Below are positions 11,932 through 22,600 of a DNA stretch of 64,000 nt, one piece after another (within the stretch, counting starts at the first letter, position 1; each line of letters starts with the position of its first letter). The notes beneath the pieces are model-generated. The model saw only the letters and a program-made list of their open reading frames with translations, was not told where the DNA came from and made no database searches. Origin of the DNA: Apteryx mantelli (taxonomy: Eukaryota > Chordata > Aves > Apterygiformes > Apterygidae); the NCBI RefSeq assembly GCF_036417845.1, contig NC_089981.1, positions 4,171,501 through 4,235,500 of the forward strand. The letters are read 5' to 3'. Made by a program: the position numbers and the translations under genes.

Positions 11932-13756
11932 TTGCGCTCCTAGCAATGCTTGTTGCCAGCCAGCATGTCACAGGCCCAGGTTCTTAATCGCCGGAGAGCC
12001 CGGGTACGGGCAAAGTTCCCACTTGGTGCCTGCACTAATACACGCGCTGGAGAGGTTTGCGGTTCACGTGCTGGACCTGCCGGCTCTCTTTGCTAGCAGC
12101 ACCTCACCCGAAGAAAGATGCGCACAGGTACCTCTTCTCTCTGCAATCTCACAGGATGAATAGACTCAGGGGAAGCAGGCAGACCTCCCGCGGTTAATGG
12201 TGGTGGCCTGGCTTTCCTCTGCTTCCTGTGGTGTTTATTTCACGCTGAAAGAACACTTTTCTTGTACGCTGAACAATGCAGAAGAAGGACGTTGTGCATG
12301 AGCATCTTTTCCATTCCAGGCTAAACAGTAAGGATGTTGCTAGCAGCTCAGGGAGCTCCAAGATGCTCTTGATAAAGCCCTCTGCATGGCAAGAGCTGCT
12401 GCTCATGACAGTGGGCTCTCCAGAGTTGCTTCCCTTGCCTCTTCAGGCTCTGTAGCTCCCAGGAGGCGCCTCTGCCTCAGCCTGACTGCACGTCATGCCC
12501 TTTCTCTAGCCTCCCTCTTTATAACACTGAAATGCAACCCAGGCTTGGGAGGGGGGAAGAAAAGGGTTTCTTTTCTCTCATCACACCGCAGGGAAGAGGC
12601 AAGAACACACTTGCTGGATTCGAGCGGTGTAGCAGTGGCCCCACGCTGATGTGGACCCTGCTGAAGGGCTGGGCCTGTTTTTTCAAGCACACTACCACTC
12701 GCACCGGGCGTGAGGCTCTGGGCGAGTTACCTGACATCTAAGCAGTTTGGAAATCAGGCAGAGATTCAGGCCTGCCTCTCGCTGTGGAGAGGCTGAAGGA
12801 ACTGGCTCCAAGCAGCAATGTTACCTTATTCTTGGTGGCTTGTTTGGACGCTTTGTCTTGGTGCACTCCCGTTTTGCAGGCAATTTTGATTGATCCATTG
12901 CTGTTCAGCAGCAGCCTCTGCTACCCGCTTCAACAGTCTTCTCCAAACTTCCTTTTGACTAGTTGATCCGAGAAGCCCAGAGGACAGCACCGAGCATCCT
13001 TTCTATTCCACATATCCATGCCTGGTGGGAGGCTGCTGGACTCACCTTGAGAGCTACGCTCACAACATTACTAGAGGGCATTCCAGCATATGCTCCAGTG
13101 CTGTTGCTCGCTACGTCGGATGTTTGCCATGCAGATCTCCCGCCAGAGGTATTTCTCTCACTGCCTTCCTGGCTTCTTTCAGTCTCATGTTAATTTATCA
13201 CTCCATTAAGCACCCAAATACTGTGCTCTCCTAAGCCATTCAACACCGGCACTACTAGGGCACCCTGCTGGCATCTCTTCCCTCTGCAGTTGCCACAAGG
13301 CTTCAACATGAAGGGCAGCAAGGCAAGTAAATCCAAAACAGGCAACCTAGGAGATGCTCAGTGTCCTCCCTTGGAGCACTGGAACCTCGGGTCGCTTCAC
13401 AGAGCTTTAATCCTAGAGGTGTTCCTTAAAGAAGATGCCCTAAATTGCCCTGCCGACCCACTGCAATCTCGCCTTTAAGGCCAAGAAGCAAACTTGTTCT
13501 AGTCTCTCCCTTATTCAAAGCATTCCTCAGCTTCACTGGAAAAGGAATTCATCTTTGTGGAGCAGAACACACATTTGGGGGGGCCTTACGGCTGCACTGT
13601 CTTTTCTCCTCCCACCTCAGGTACGAGCTTTATTTTCTGAGCTTTACGGAGAAGTTTTCAATGTCCAGTCACCTAGCGAGGAGGAAGGGAGAAAGTTTTT
13701 CGAGGACTTGCTTGTCCAGCAAGCTGCTAAGCCTGCTGCACCACAAAAGAAAGCAG
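11932..13756 (+). other. ATAD2-like exons: AAA2 module
   Basis: Exon 11932-12127 contains RPRFLIAGEPGYGQSSHLVP and LIHALERF. The P-loop is GEPGYGQSSH, degenerate as in ATAD2. Exon 12963-13148 contains LIREAQRTAPSILSIPHIHA and PVLLLATSD. Exon 13621-13756 gives VRALFSELYGEVFNVQSPS and FFEDLLVQQAAKP. The second AAA of ATAD2 is not a conventional ATPase, and this copy keeps the same character. Confidence 0.88.
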
Positions 13757-13903
13757 GTGAGCCTATTCTGCAAACACAGCGTTGCTATCTCTAGCTTAGC
13801 AGACATTCGGCATTTGCTTTGGTAATAGATTTCCTGGCACGAAGGTTTACTCTGCTTGTGTCCGCGTATCATCACTTGGCTAACCTTTTCTGGTTGACTG
13901 AAG

Positions 13904-15015
13904 CTTGTCAGGCACGGGAAGTCCTCCTGCCTGTGGCATCACCACCTGAGCCTCGACTGCTGACAGAGGAGGAAGAGAGGCAGCTCAAGGAGCAAGGGGA
14001 CGAGAGATGGCCAGCGGTGCCTGCAGAGTCCAGTACACCCCTCTCTACTGGCAAGTCCTTTCTTCCTTTTTTCTTTTTTCCTTTTTCCTTTTTTGGAGAA
14101 GGTGCCAATGACATTGATATCTTCCCTCTTGTCATGGAATACCTGCTTTTGCTGATGCCAGTGGCTTTATGCCAAAGGCATTCCATTTCCAAATTAGGTG
14201 CAGCATGTGAGGTCAGTCCCCAGGACAGTCACTCAACGTGCTTATGAAATAAAGCCCAGCCACAGAGCTTGGCTCACACTGTAAAACACTGGCCTCGATG
14301 GCCCTGCAACGGCTAACTCCTCAAATGTAACATGTTGTTTAGAGCAGTTGCTGAACACTCCACAAGTTCTTATGGTAATAGGAAACAGTGAGGACTTTTC
14401 CTGTGCTTTTGCTTCCTTTTTCTCTTCCTCTCCCTCCTGCCTTCCTGCCCGCCACCCCCGCACCAAGTCATTGCCGTCTGTCTGCGAGGCTTAGGCAACC
14501 TCTGCTTTTGGAACACAGGGGAAGGAGAGCTTGTCTCCAAAGACTTTTCTGCTTCTCACCTCTTTTACTTCCTGTGATGAGAGACGAAGCCACCTGAGCT
14601 TATGACCTTGCTTTGTGCTCATGCCTTCGGTCTACAGTCTGCTCTGTGCACAAAATCTTCAAGGGCGTTCTTTTATGCATGATATAATCTAATAGTTCTT
14701 GCGCTTTTTAATTCTAATAACAATTGGACCCCCTTCGCTTGCTGCCCTCTCTCCCTCAACACATGCATGTAGTGAGCCAGCACAATGGTACTTCAGTCCC
14801 TCTCACCATTTCCCTTGTGCACCAAGTAAGACGACGGTGCTAGATTTTGCAGACAGAACTGCTTAGCTAATGCTTTGGCTTGCTTTTTCTCCTATCTCTG
14901 TGCAGCTGCCTGCAGACAAAAGCGAAGGAGGAACGCATCGCCCTCAGAGAGCCTAGCAGAGAAGAGGAGGAAATGCTCACCCCCTGCTGAGAAGGAAACC
15001 AGCATCTCTCTCAGG
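13904..15015 (+). other. ATAD2-like exons flanking the missing bromodomain
   Basis: Exon 13904-14050 contains EVLLPVASPPEPRLLTEEEE, followed by RQLKEQGDERWPAVPAESS. Mammalian ATAD2 has the same PPEPRSLTAEE motif immediately before its bromodomain, but here the sequence leaves homology just after KEQ. The donor at 14051 is GCAAGT, a GC-AG type site. The next exon I can support, 14906-15015, is basic (RQKRRRNASPSESLAEKRRK), resembling a nuclear localisation signal. No sequence between them reads as a bromodomain. Confidence 0.75.
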
Positions 15016-15621
15016 GTAGGTTGGAGCTCACTGATCCACCTTTGCTTCCCACTCTGCTGACGACCCTTGAGCTATCCATTCTGCCAGCAGAGCTGCAGGC
15101 ATGGGCAACATTCAGTTAACGGGGAGACAGAAGCACCTGAGGAGGCTCCCACTGCCAGCTGGCAGCCCTCTTTCTAGAGGCTCTGTGGCCTCTCTTCAAA
15201 AGATGCATTTCGCAGGGCCCTGCATTGCAGCCACAGAAGCTCATCCAAGGCAAGAGGGCCTTTGCTGTGGCAGCCGCTGTCCTTTACTACAAAACGGGCC
15301 ATGGCAGTTCCCGCTGTTCTCAGAGAAGTTCACTTGCAGTTAGGATCATGGAGGTGATAGCCTGAGGAACAGCACAATGCTAGCTGAAACTGGAGCCTCG
15401 CTTTTTCTCGCAAGTCGGACACAGGAGCTCATTTCCTCCATGGAAATCTGCTGCGATATTTAGTCTGTTCTTGGACGTTTCACTCCTTTTTTATTTAGCC
15501 ATACAAGGAAGGAGGATGCGAGTTGTGTGGGACCATTTTCTTTTGTGTCTGAACACATAGAGAGCCTATTCAAATGATCTCGTGCTAACGCAAACTTGTA
15601 CTGTCTCCCTTTTTTCTTCAG

Positions 15622-16071
15622 CAACTGCTGAATGTCGTTGGCAACGCCACAAAGGACTGCAACATCCGCCACCTCGAAAAACTACACCTGGTGCTCAGCC
15701 AGTGTGTTTACCGCCATCGGCAAGACGATGACAAAACGCAGTTGATAGAGGTACTTTGCTTAGACAGCACTTCCTGTCACTGTTCTGCACTTCTTCCTTG
15801 TGCACAGTGGATATCCTGCTTATTCGCTATTCCTCTCTTTCCTGCTTAGCAGTCTGTGTTACATACGAGTTGCTGACTTCCACCTGGAAGGCATCTACAC
15901 AGACTTTCATTTTATACAAAGCAGCTAGCTACAGGATTTTACATTTTTATTCCAGCTTATAGCAAGTTTGCCTGTGTCTAGTTGGCAATTATTATTCCTT
16001 TTTTATCTTTTTTTTTAGTCTTTTTTTAGGAAATGAAGGAAGAAATTGAAAACTTCTCCCGTGCTCAGTAA
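15622..16071 (+). other. ATAD2-like C-terminal exons
   Basis: Exon 15622-15750 encodes QLLNVVGNATKDCNIRHLEK and LVLSQCVYRHRQDDDKTQLI. The last exon, 16030-16071, encodes EMKEEIENFSRAQ and TAA. This is the characteristic C-terminus of ATAD2 (CIYRHRKDHDKTSLIQKMEQ, then EVENFS), confirming family assignment and that the gene reaches its natural end. Confidence 0.9.
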
Positions 16072-16211
16072 CAGGAAACGTGCTTCTACTCTGCCATTCT
16101 TTTTCATTATTTGCTGTTTAGTCCTCAGTGCACAACTCAGTGAAGAGAGCCTGTAGTTATAATATAAAGACATCTGTTTGTATATATATCCAAATATAGT
16201 GAGGCTATACC

Positions 16212-16217
16212 AATAAA
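16212..16217 (+). terminator. Poly(A) signal of the ATAD2-like gene
   Basis: AATAAA lies about 140 bp after the TAA stop at 16071, an ordinary 3' UTR distance. The intervening sequence is AT-rich with a short TATATATA run. Confidence 0.6.
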
Positions 16218-16559
16218 GCTCATATAAATCCTTTTAAGCTTTCTTACTGGCTGTTTGTTGCTGTTGTTGTTCCATACCTATTGCGTATATATTCATGATC
16301 TGTTGAGATCGAGGTGTTCAGCCTTCCTTTCGCATGTGCATTGCCTGAAAGTCTCGTGCCTGGCATTTTTAGGAGACCAATGGTTGTCAGTGCCTTTGAC
16401 CTACACACATCTGGACGTCTTCCAAGTAATCTCAGTGCCTCTCTCAAAAGAAAGCAACGGCAAACTCGACCATCTTTGCCCAAACGGTGACAGGCGGTTT
16501 TTCTGGCGTCGCCTGGGCTACTGCCTATGCCGTTGTCATTTAGGCAACGTTGCAAGGCA

Positions 16560-17390
16560 GCGCAGAGGTCATTCTTCTTCGGACCTGCTCGCGCCCCCAG
16601 GGATTCTCAGAGAAGGAAAACAAACCTGCAGCAAGCGTCGGGGAGGAAAACTCTTCCCCAGGCAGCGGCACTTTGCTGTGCTCGGGGCGCCCCGCGCCGG
16701 GCACGTCTCAGCCCGCAGCGCTGCCTGCTGCCCGCCGCCCCCCCCCAGCAGCTCTCCTCCGCCCGCTCGGCGGCAAGCGGCGCTCGCGCTCTCTCGGCCC
16801 CTCGCCTCGGCCCCGGCCCCCCTTCTCGGCCCGCCAGCGCCCCCGGCAGCCGCTCCGCCGCCGGGCACGGCTCTCCCGGCACAGCTCTCCGCCCGGGCGG
16901 CCGAGCCGCGCCGAGCCGAGCCGAGCCGAGCCGAGCCGAGCCGAGCCGCGCCAGCCCCCGGCTCCCCCGGCGCCCACCCCCGCCCGCAGCGCCCGCCCGG
17001 CCCCCACCCGCCGCCACCCGCCGCGACCCCCGGCGCCGCCGGCAGCCGCGCTCCGCGCCGGGAGCCGCCCTCGCGGCGGGAAGCGCCCCCGAGCCCCGCC
17101 GAGGCTGCGAGCCTGCCCGGGGCTGCAGCGCCCACGGCGCCCGCTGCCCCCGCACCCTCGCCCCCGCCGCGCCTGTCGCGCTCTCGGCTCCGCGCAGCGG
17201 CCCCGCGCCCCGACGCCTCGCCGCCCGGCGCCCGCGCTCTGCCCCGCCGCTGCCCCGGCCCGCCTCGCCCGGCCGCAGCCTGTGCTAGCGCGCCCCGCAG
17301 CCGCGGCGCTCCAGCCCGGGGCGCTGCTCTTCCCCAGCGCTCTCCTGCTCGCCCCCGCCGAGGCTCAGCGCCTTCGCCCCAGATGCGAGC
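16560..17390. promoter_or_regulatory. CpG island with GAGCC repeat
   Basis: About 830 bp of extreme GC content, dense in CG dinucleotides and GCCGC/GGCGC words, begins just after the 3' end of the ATAD2-like gene and ends next to a solo LTR. Long open frames run through it on both strands because stop codons are rare in such DNA; none resembles a known family. A CpG island normally marks a promoter, but I cannot see which transcript it would serve. Confidence 0.7.
16900..16950 (+). repeat. GAGCC pentanucleotide microsatellite
   Basis: About eight nearly perfect copies of CCGAG/GAGCC in tandem lie inside the CpG island. Confidence 0.85.
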
Positions 17391-17473
17391 AGCGTGTTCA
17401 TTGCACTGCTTTAAAGGCTCGCGTCTGGCATTGTAACACAAGAAATCGGCTTGGGGCAATGGTAACTCCCTTG

Positions 17474-17979
17474 TGTCGTGGTCCGCGGGAGTAGCGAGAA
17501 TGAATCAGACGCAGTCACAGAATGCAGATTCAATTCCAACTTTATTCAGCAATTTGCCTATCTTATATATGTTTGTGCAGTCATGGCATGCAAGCACGCG
17601 GCACTTCGGTTATTCTGATTGGTTTGCTGCATTGAAGCACGCGGCACTTCTACAATCTCATTGGTTGGCTACTTTAAAGCACGCAGCAGTGGCTATAATA
17701 TGATTGGCTACCTATGGGGAACTTGCTTCTTATCTTCAAGGTTGGCTATTCCTGCTGTCCGTGCAACTTCTTTATCTCTTTAGCTTGAACCGGCTCTGGG
17801 GCCCCCTTTTACTTATCTATGTAAAAGTTCACAGCAAGTTCACAGCCTGAGGCCTAAGGGTTCAGCAAATTTAGCAACTAATGCTAAGCAAGTTATGCTA
17901 AGCAATTAATTCTAAACAGCTTCAGTTCAATATTCTCTCATATAGATTATTGTTCTGAAGCACTGCAAGGGCCCCAACA
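17474..17979 (-). mobile_element. Solo retroviral LTR with 6-bp target duplication
   Basis: In minus orientation the element begins TGTTGGGG and ends CCACGACA, the canonical TG...CA termini. The hexamer CCCTTG is duplicated exactly at both edges (17468-17473 and 17980-17985). A TATATAAG-like box (complement of about 17557-17564) is followed at LTR-like distance by AATAAA (complement of 17541-17546), which fits a U3-R-U5 layout. No internal retroviral genes or second LTR are present, so it is a solo LTR left by recombination. A 6-bp duplication fits alpha- or beta-like (class II) avian retroviruses. It could provide a minus-strand promoter reading towards the CpG island. Confidence 0.88.
17592..17712 (-). 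repeat. Triplicated CCAAT-containing unit in LTR U3
   Basis: AAGCACGC occurs at 17592, 17635 and 17677, spaced 43 and 42 bp. Each copy is followed by ATTGG, i.e. CCAAT on the LTR's own strand. This looks like a triplicated enhancer unit in U3. Confidence 0.75.
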
Positions 17980-18861
17980 CCCTTGCCAGGCTTGCTTACC
18001 TGGATCGGCAGCGGTAATGGGCCTTCTTCCCAACGGAGAGCTGCCAGAGGCTGGTCACAGCCTGCCCTTCTGAGCGCAGATCCAAAAGCTGCCCTGGCAG
18101 ATGGCCGCTGGCAGACGTCCATCGCAGAGCAAGCGGCCACAGGAGCGTCGTCCTTTTTTTCCTGCTTCTGCCCGCTGCAAACAGAAATCAAGCAAAGAGC
18201 AGGCAAGAAAATCAGGAGGAGAGAGCGCTCCTGCCCTTCCCCTTTGTGCAGGGCAGTGCTGTGCGATGCAGCAGGAAGAGCCGAGAGCGAACAGCTGAAG
18301 GCGCCACACACACTTTACCCCAGACTTTGGAGAAACTCCAAGGCAGCTAAGCGCTTACGAAGGAAACAACCACCCGAGCTGTAAAACTGTGAGCATCCCT
18401 CAAGGGACACAACCTTTGCTGATCTGGTTTTACATTTGACTCTCTGTGTCCCCTCAGAGAGGGCTGCTGCCCAGGTGCTCCTGCTCCTCCACATCTTCTA
18501 CCCTTTCACTTGAAAAGCCCTCCCTCCTGCTCTCTCTCCTTGCTGCTAGCACTGGTGTCGAATGGTAGTGCTCCGAGTGGGGCTGCTGCTTGCGTAGGTG
18601 CTTGCCCAGCACTCCCTGGCAGGGCAGCGCTACCCAGTGCAGTGCACTTGCCCCGGACAACGGGAGCATCAGTGCAGCCCTCTGTGGCTTCAAGAGATTC
18701 AGAAACCTCTTAGCCTGGGATTTGCACCTGCATCTTAGGGAGGAGAGTGTGCTGGGAACTGACAAGTATGGACTTGGTGGTGTGGCTGTGTGTTTCCTTC
18801 CCCTTCGGAACAAGCAGAAGAAGAGGATGGTGAGCATAATCAGGCTGAAGAGCCTGCCTGT

Positions 18862-19494
18862 TTAGAGGTGCTGGGAGCTGCACTTGACTTTGAGGAAGAG
18901 GGTGAGGCTGAATATCAGCATGAGGGGCGTGCAGAAGAGGAAGTCCAGGACTCCAATGGTGATGAGGAGTATGTGGCAGTTGCTAGAGGGGTGAACAGTG
19001 CAAGAAACATACCCCAGCATGTTCAGCAGCGGCGAGAGGCTCCAGAGCAGGCCGGAGATGATGCTGGACAAGTGCTTTGGGCGATGGCTTTGGTACCAGA
19101 TGGGACAGAGGACAGACGGGCACCTCTCAATGCTGATGGCTGTCAAGAGATACAAGCCAGTCCCGTATGTGAAAAGATCCAGGAAGAGGGCTATCCCAAA
19201 CTGCACTCCCACATTGAAATGCATCAGGCACTGAACTGTTTCGATGGCGATGCAGAGCAGGTAGCCAAAGTCAGCGGCAGCCAGCTTCAGGATGTAGACA
19301 GTGAAGCGGTTCCTCCGGATGCGGAAGCCGAGGTACCACAGGACTGTGCCATTTCCCACCATGCCAGAGGCAGAGCTGATGAGGCAGAAGCTCTCCATGA
19401 ACTTGAGGAGAGCATATGACGGCTCTGACTTTTGCACAGTCCCACTGTAATTAGTCCCTTCAGCCAGGCTTGAACTGCTTTGAAAGGAGAGCAT
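18862..19494 (-). pseudogene. Mas-related GPCR (MRGPR/MAS1L-like), truncated
   Basis: This is a class A GPCR of the Mas-related family. The ATG at 19494 gives MLSFQSS...NYSGT (an N-glycosylation sequon). TM1 is around SSASGMVGNGTVLWYLGF, the first loop is RIRRNRFTVYILKLAAADFG, TM3 ends TAISIERCPSVL (the family's ERC in place of DRY), and TM5 ends LFLKVKCSS. TAA at 18862-18864 stops the frame in the third cytoplasmic loop after about 210 residues; the family usually has about 320. Beyond the stop the same frame resumes TM6-like sequence (FSLIMLTILFFCLF) to about 18800, after which no TM7 is recognisable. An open frame extends upstream of the ATG to 19593 but has no in-frame ATG. Best read as a pseudogene. 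Confidence 0.8.
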
Positions 19495-19619
19495 TATGAA
19501 CTGATCAGTCACTATGAAATAACCAAAATGGAGAAAGTTTCTTCTTCTCTCTGTTTCTGCAAGAGAGAGAGGGGAATTTAGTGACTGATACACTGCTTTT
19601 ATACTTACAGCCTTGTGGC

Positions 19620-22600
19620 CTGGGACAGCTATCGCTCACGGAGTATGCATGGCTGATGTCTGGGAAGGTAACAGCAAGGTGCTACATATTGAGGAGAAGG
19701 CAAAATCATGCAGAAATTTGGAGAGGCTGAAGCAGGAAGACAGGGTGAGGCAGTTCAACAGAGTAAAAAAAAGAAGCAGAAGAAAACATTGCTGCTTATA
19801 GAGAGGGAGGAGCAGGAGATGGGGAGGGGGTAACTCTACGCAGTGATCGTGTGTGTGTGGATGTCTGTGAGAGGACATGAAGATGGAACAGCAGAAACAG
19901 AGAACATCCCAAAGCATTAATGATAGCTAGGAAATGCTGAATCTATCTCAGAAATGCTTACCTTCCTGCCCCAGTGCATCGGAATTGACTGCTCAGAGAA
20001 GCTGGGACCTGGCATCAGCTCTAGTGTCTTTCTCTTGGTTTCTGATTCATCCCATGGATCTTCTGGGAAACATTTTCTGTGAAAAAGACAAGGAAGTTCT
20101 TTCAGCCTGCAGATTCAGTTCCTGTCTCCTGTGGTGTAACGAAACAGGTGTTGTCAGGAAGGAGTGTTTTCACTGTACTGAGGAGGCTGGGATGAAGTCA
20201 GCGGCAGATGAGAATGGGGCTCTTTCATGTTGTGAGGCAGTTTCCTATTTCTGCTCTACTTCTCTGGTTGCTTTTACAGTAGGTGGGGAGAAAATTACCT
20301 GCCAGGGATTCCATTCCCAGGGATGCTGTGGGATTTTGCATGCATCTGTGAAAGGCTCTTGGTGCGTTCGTACTCTGGCCAAATGCTGTTATAAAGGAGA
20401 TGTACAAATGAGCAGTCAGTAGAGATTGCGGGAAGTTTTCAGAGTAACTGTATTCTGTTTTGTTTTTTCTTTCTTGGAATATGAGAATCAGCTGGAATGG
20501 GATGATTCCAGAGGAGGATGTCCCTTCTTCCAATGTTTCCTTCAAAAATCACTTCCTGTGCAATGTCTCACCCCAAATCCTGCCAAGACCCCCAAAAGAG
20601 AAAGGGCTTGTCTGCTGTGCGTGGGGTGGGAAAGGGAGATCAGACATTGAGGCCTTCACAGCCTGGGTGCTAGGCATCAATAATCCTCTTTGGGCATTAT
20701 CAGCCTTTGCCTGCCTCCCCGAATGCTTCTGGGCCTCCCTTTGACAACATGTGTAAAAAGGTGCCTATTTCTTTCTCCTGCAGATAGGAGGAGTCTCCCC
20801 AAACTGCACAGGGCTCTAACAGCATTTGATGACTCGTCGTTCACCTCTGGCCCCAGAGAATTAGAGTATTTTAGCAGCTTGACCTGAAAGGGACTTTAGA
20901 AAAATAGTAAACGCAGCGATTTATTTGCAGTAATACAACAGAAACCCTGCAGACAAGAAGTATGCTTGTTGTGTGCCACTTACTTACAAAATGAAGAGGA
21001 AGAAAAGAGTTTTAACAGTGTGATTGTGCAAGCTTCAAAATGGGCAGGTGTTGGCTTCAGAGGGACAAATCTCACTCAGACTTCGGGTATCATGTAGTGA
21101 AGAAGCAAAGGTCTCTCTCTCTGCCTCTACAGTCAGGAATTGTCTTTGATTAGACAAATTAGACCTATTTTGTGATATTGTGACTTTTGTTTGCTACTTT
21201 TGTTTGATGTTTGAGGTAGGCTGAGGTGAGGGAGAGAAGAGGGTTGACTGCAGTAGGAGCTCTTGGAGTTGAGAACGGGGTAGCTGTGGGAAAGGAAGGG
21301 TGGGGATAACTACTGAGGTCAGAGGCTTGGGAAGGGGAAGCAAATCAAGTCTTTTTAGAGTTTTTCTCTGACCCTTCTGCATGTGGTGAAAATTGGACTG
21401 CTCTGAAACACACATATGCACCTACAGATTCCTTCCTCCAGGCCTCAACCACATTGCAGAAATACCAACAGTACCGTGAGCGCCTTATGTTGCAATCAAT
21501 GAGAAAATAAAGACTATTTCAAACGCTGGTGTCTAGGAGCTCTTGTGATGAGTGGAGTCAGGTTTGCTGCCCTCAGGGCGGCAGGTGTCCCTTGCAGGCA
21601 CCTCATGCCACTGGTACAGGGACTATGTTGAGGAACACACTCAGCACTAACATCCTTGGCTGCCTGTCTCCTTTCAACTGTCCCCAGGAAAGCAGAAATG
21701 TGTTTTTTTTTTCAGGGCGCTGGTGGCCCCCGAGGAACACATTCTTCTTAGCCATGACCACTGACCTTCTAGAGTGCTCTGTGTCCTGGCATCTTCCCAG
21801 AGAGATACTGAGCAAGTCAGAGGACAAACATAGCTCACATGCTGAGGGCATGCTCCATGGTAGGCTGGGCTGGCTATCTTAATGTTAGTTCAGGGCAGAA
21901 AATTCTGCACATGATCCCTATTTCCTTGCAGTCATCCTATCACCGATTTCTTTTGGACCACAAGAAATATATTGCAAACATATGGCAGATGGCACCTCTG
22001 AGAATGCTTATCTCTTACTGTCAGTGATTGAGAGGGTCTACGATGGTGGTTTACATCCTCTGGAGGTGCCTCTCACTCCATTGGGCATTCAGGGAATGTC
22101 AGGTGATTAGCTTTCTATCTAAGGCATTTCAAACAGATTTCATAATGTTAAATAGCATCAGCCTGGGCCATTGATATGTACTGTCATGTAGTGTCATACT
22201 GGTTGTAATGGACGCCCTGTGGAGGTATGCCAAATCATCAAAAACTTTGCATTCCATATAATGCAAGTGAAGTAACCATCCTATGACTTCCATAGACCAT
22301 GCAAAAGCAAGTGGAAAAGTCACTCACAGTTCTCGTATATCTCTTATAAGACTTAGATTGGTCTCTTGTTTTAAGATTGGTCTCTTGTCTCCGAAGCATA
22401 TTCAAAACCTGAGTCTACTTCCTTAATGAAACTAATTAATGAAAGCCTGCATCAAGTAGCAGCAGTCTAGCTGGTCTTTCTTTCCCTTGAGATTAAACAG
22501 CCTTCCTGTGGTTTACATGCTGAGTACAGTATAGTTCTTGTGGCAGCTGTTAGTCTGAACAAACTTGACACCACAAAGACATCTCCTTGTCTGGACACAG

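Larger units (their letters stand above)
4671..16071 (+). pseudogene. ATAD2-like AAA ATPase gene, bromodomain lost, one premature stop
   Basis: ATAD2 family proteins are nuclear, chromatin-bound AAA+ ATPases with two AAA modules and a bromodomain. Exons by splice sites and homology: 4671-4736 (tentative first), 4853-4910, 5037-5147, 5278-5382, 5509-5619, 5870-5936, 6489-6582, 6803-6918, 7465-7639, 7954-8042, 8403-8562, 9429-9519, 9914-10228, 10693-10798, 11932-12127, 12963-13148, 13621-13756, 13904-14050, 14906-15015, 15622-15750, 16030-16071. All junction phases agree and the sum is 2610 nt (870 codons, against roughly 1390 residues in mammalian ATAD2). The only lesion I find is TGA at 7514-7516 (codon about 260). 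The bromodomain exons are absent. Because introns are retained, this is a DNA-level duplicate rather than a retrocopy. The start is uncertain: ATG 4671 is in phase, but upstream exons may be missing. A functional gene carrying a sequencing error or polymorphic stop is possible. Confidence 0.88.

Noticed and set aside
16255..17494. Long open frames on both strands (up to 393 codons) through the CpG island
   Set aside because: They overlap in all frames, are Pro/Ala/Arg-rich compositional shadows of stop-poor GC DNA, and match no family.
17474..17979. A full endogenous retrovirus around the LTR
   Set aside because: The 6-bp duplication closes directly on both ends of a single LTR; no gag, pol or env sequence lies adjacent.
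18790..19419. 209-codon + strand open frame
   Set aside because: It is antisense to the MRGPR coding frame, which has clear GPCR motifs; the + strand product has none.
19495..19593. N-terminal extension of the MRGPR frame
   Set aside because: The upstream part of the open frame begins at GTG with no in-frame ATG before 19494, and the extension does not resemble MRGPR N-termini.
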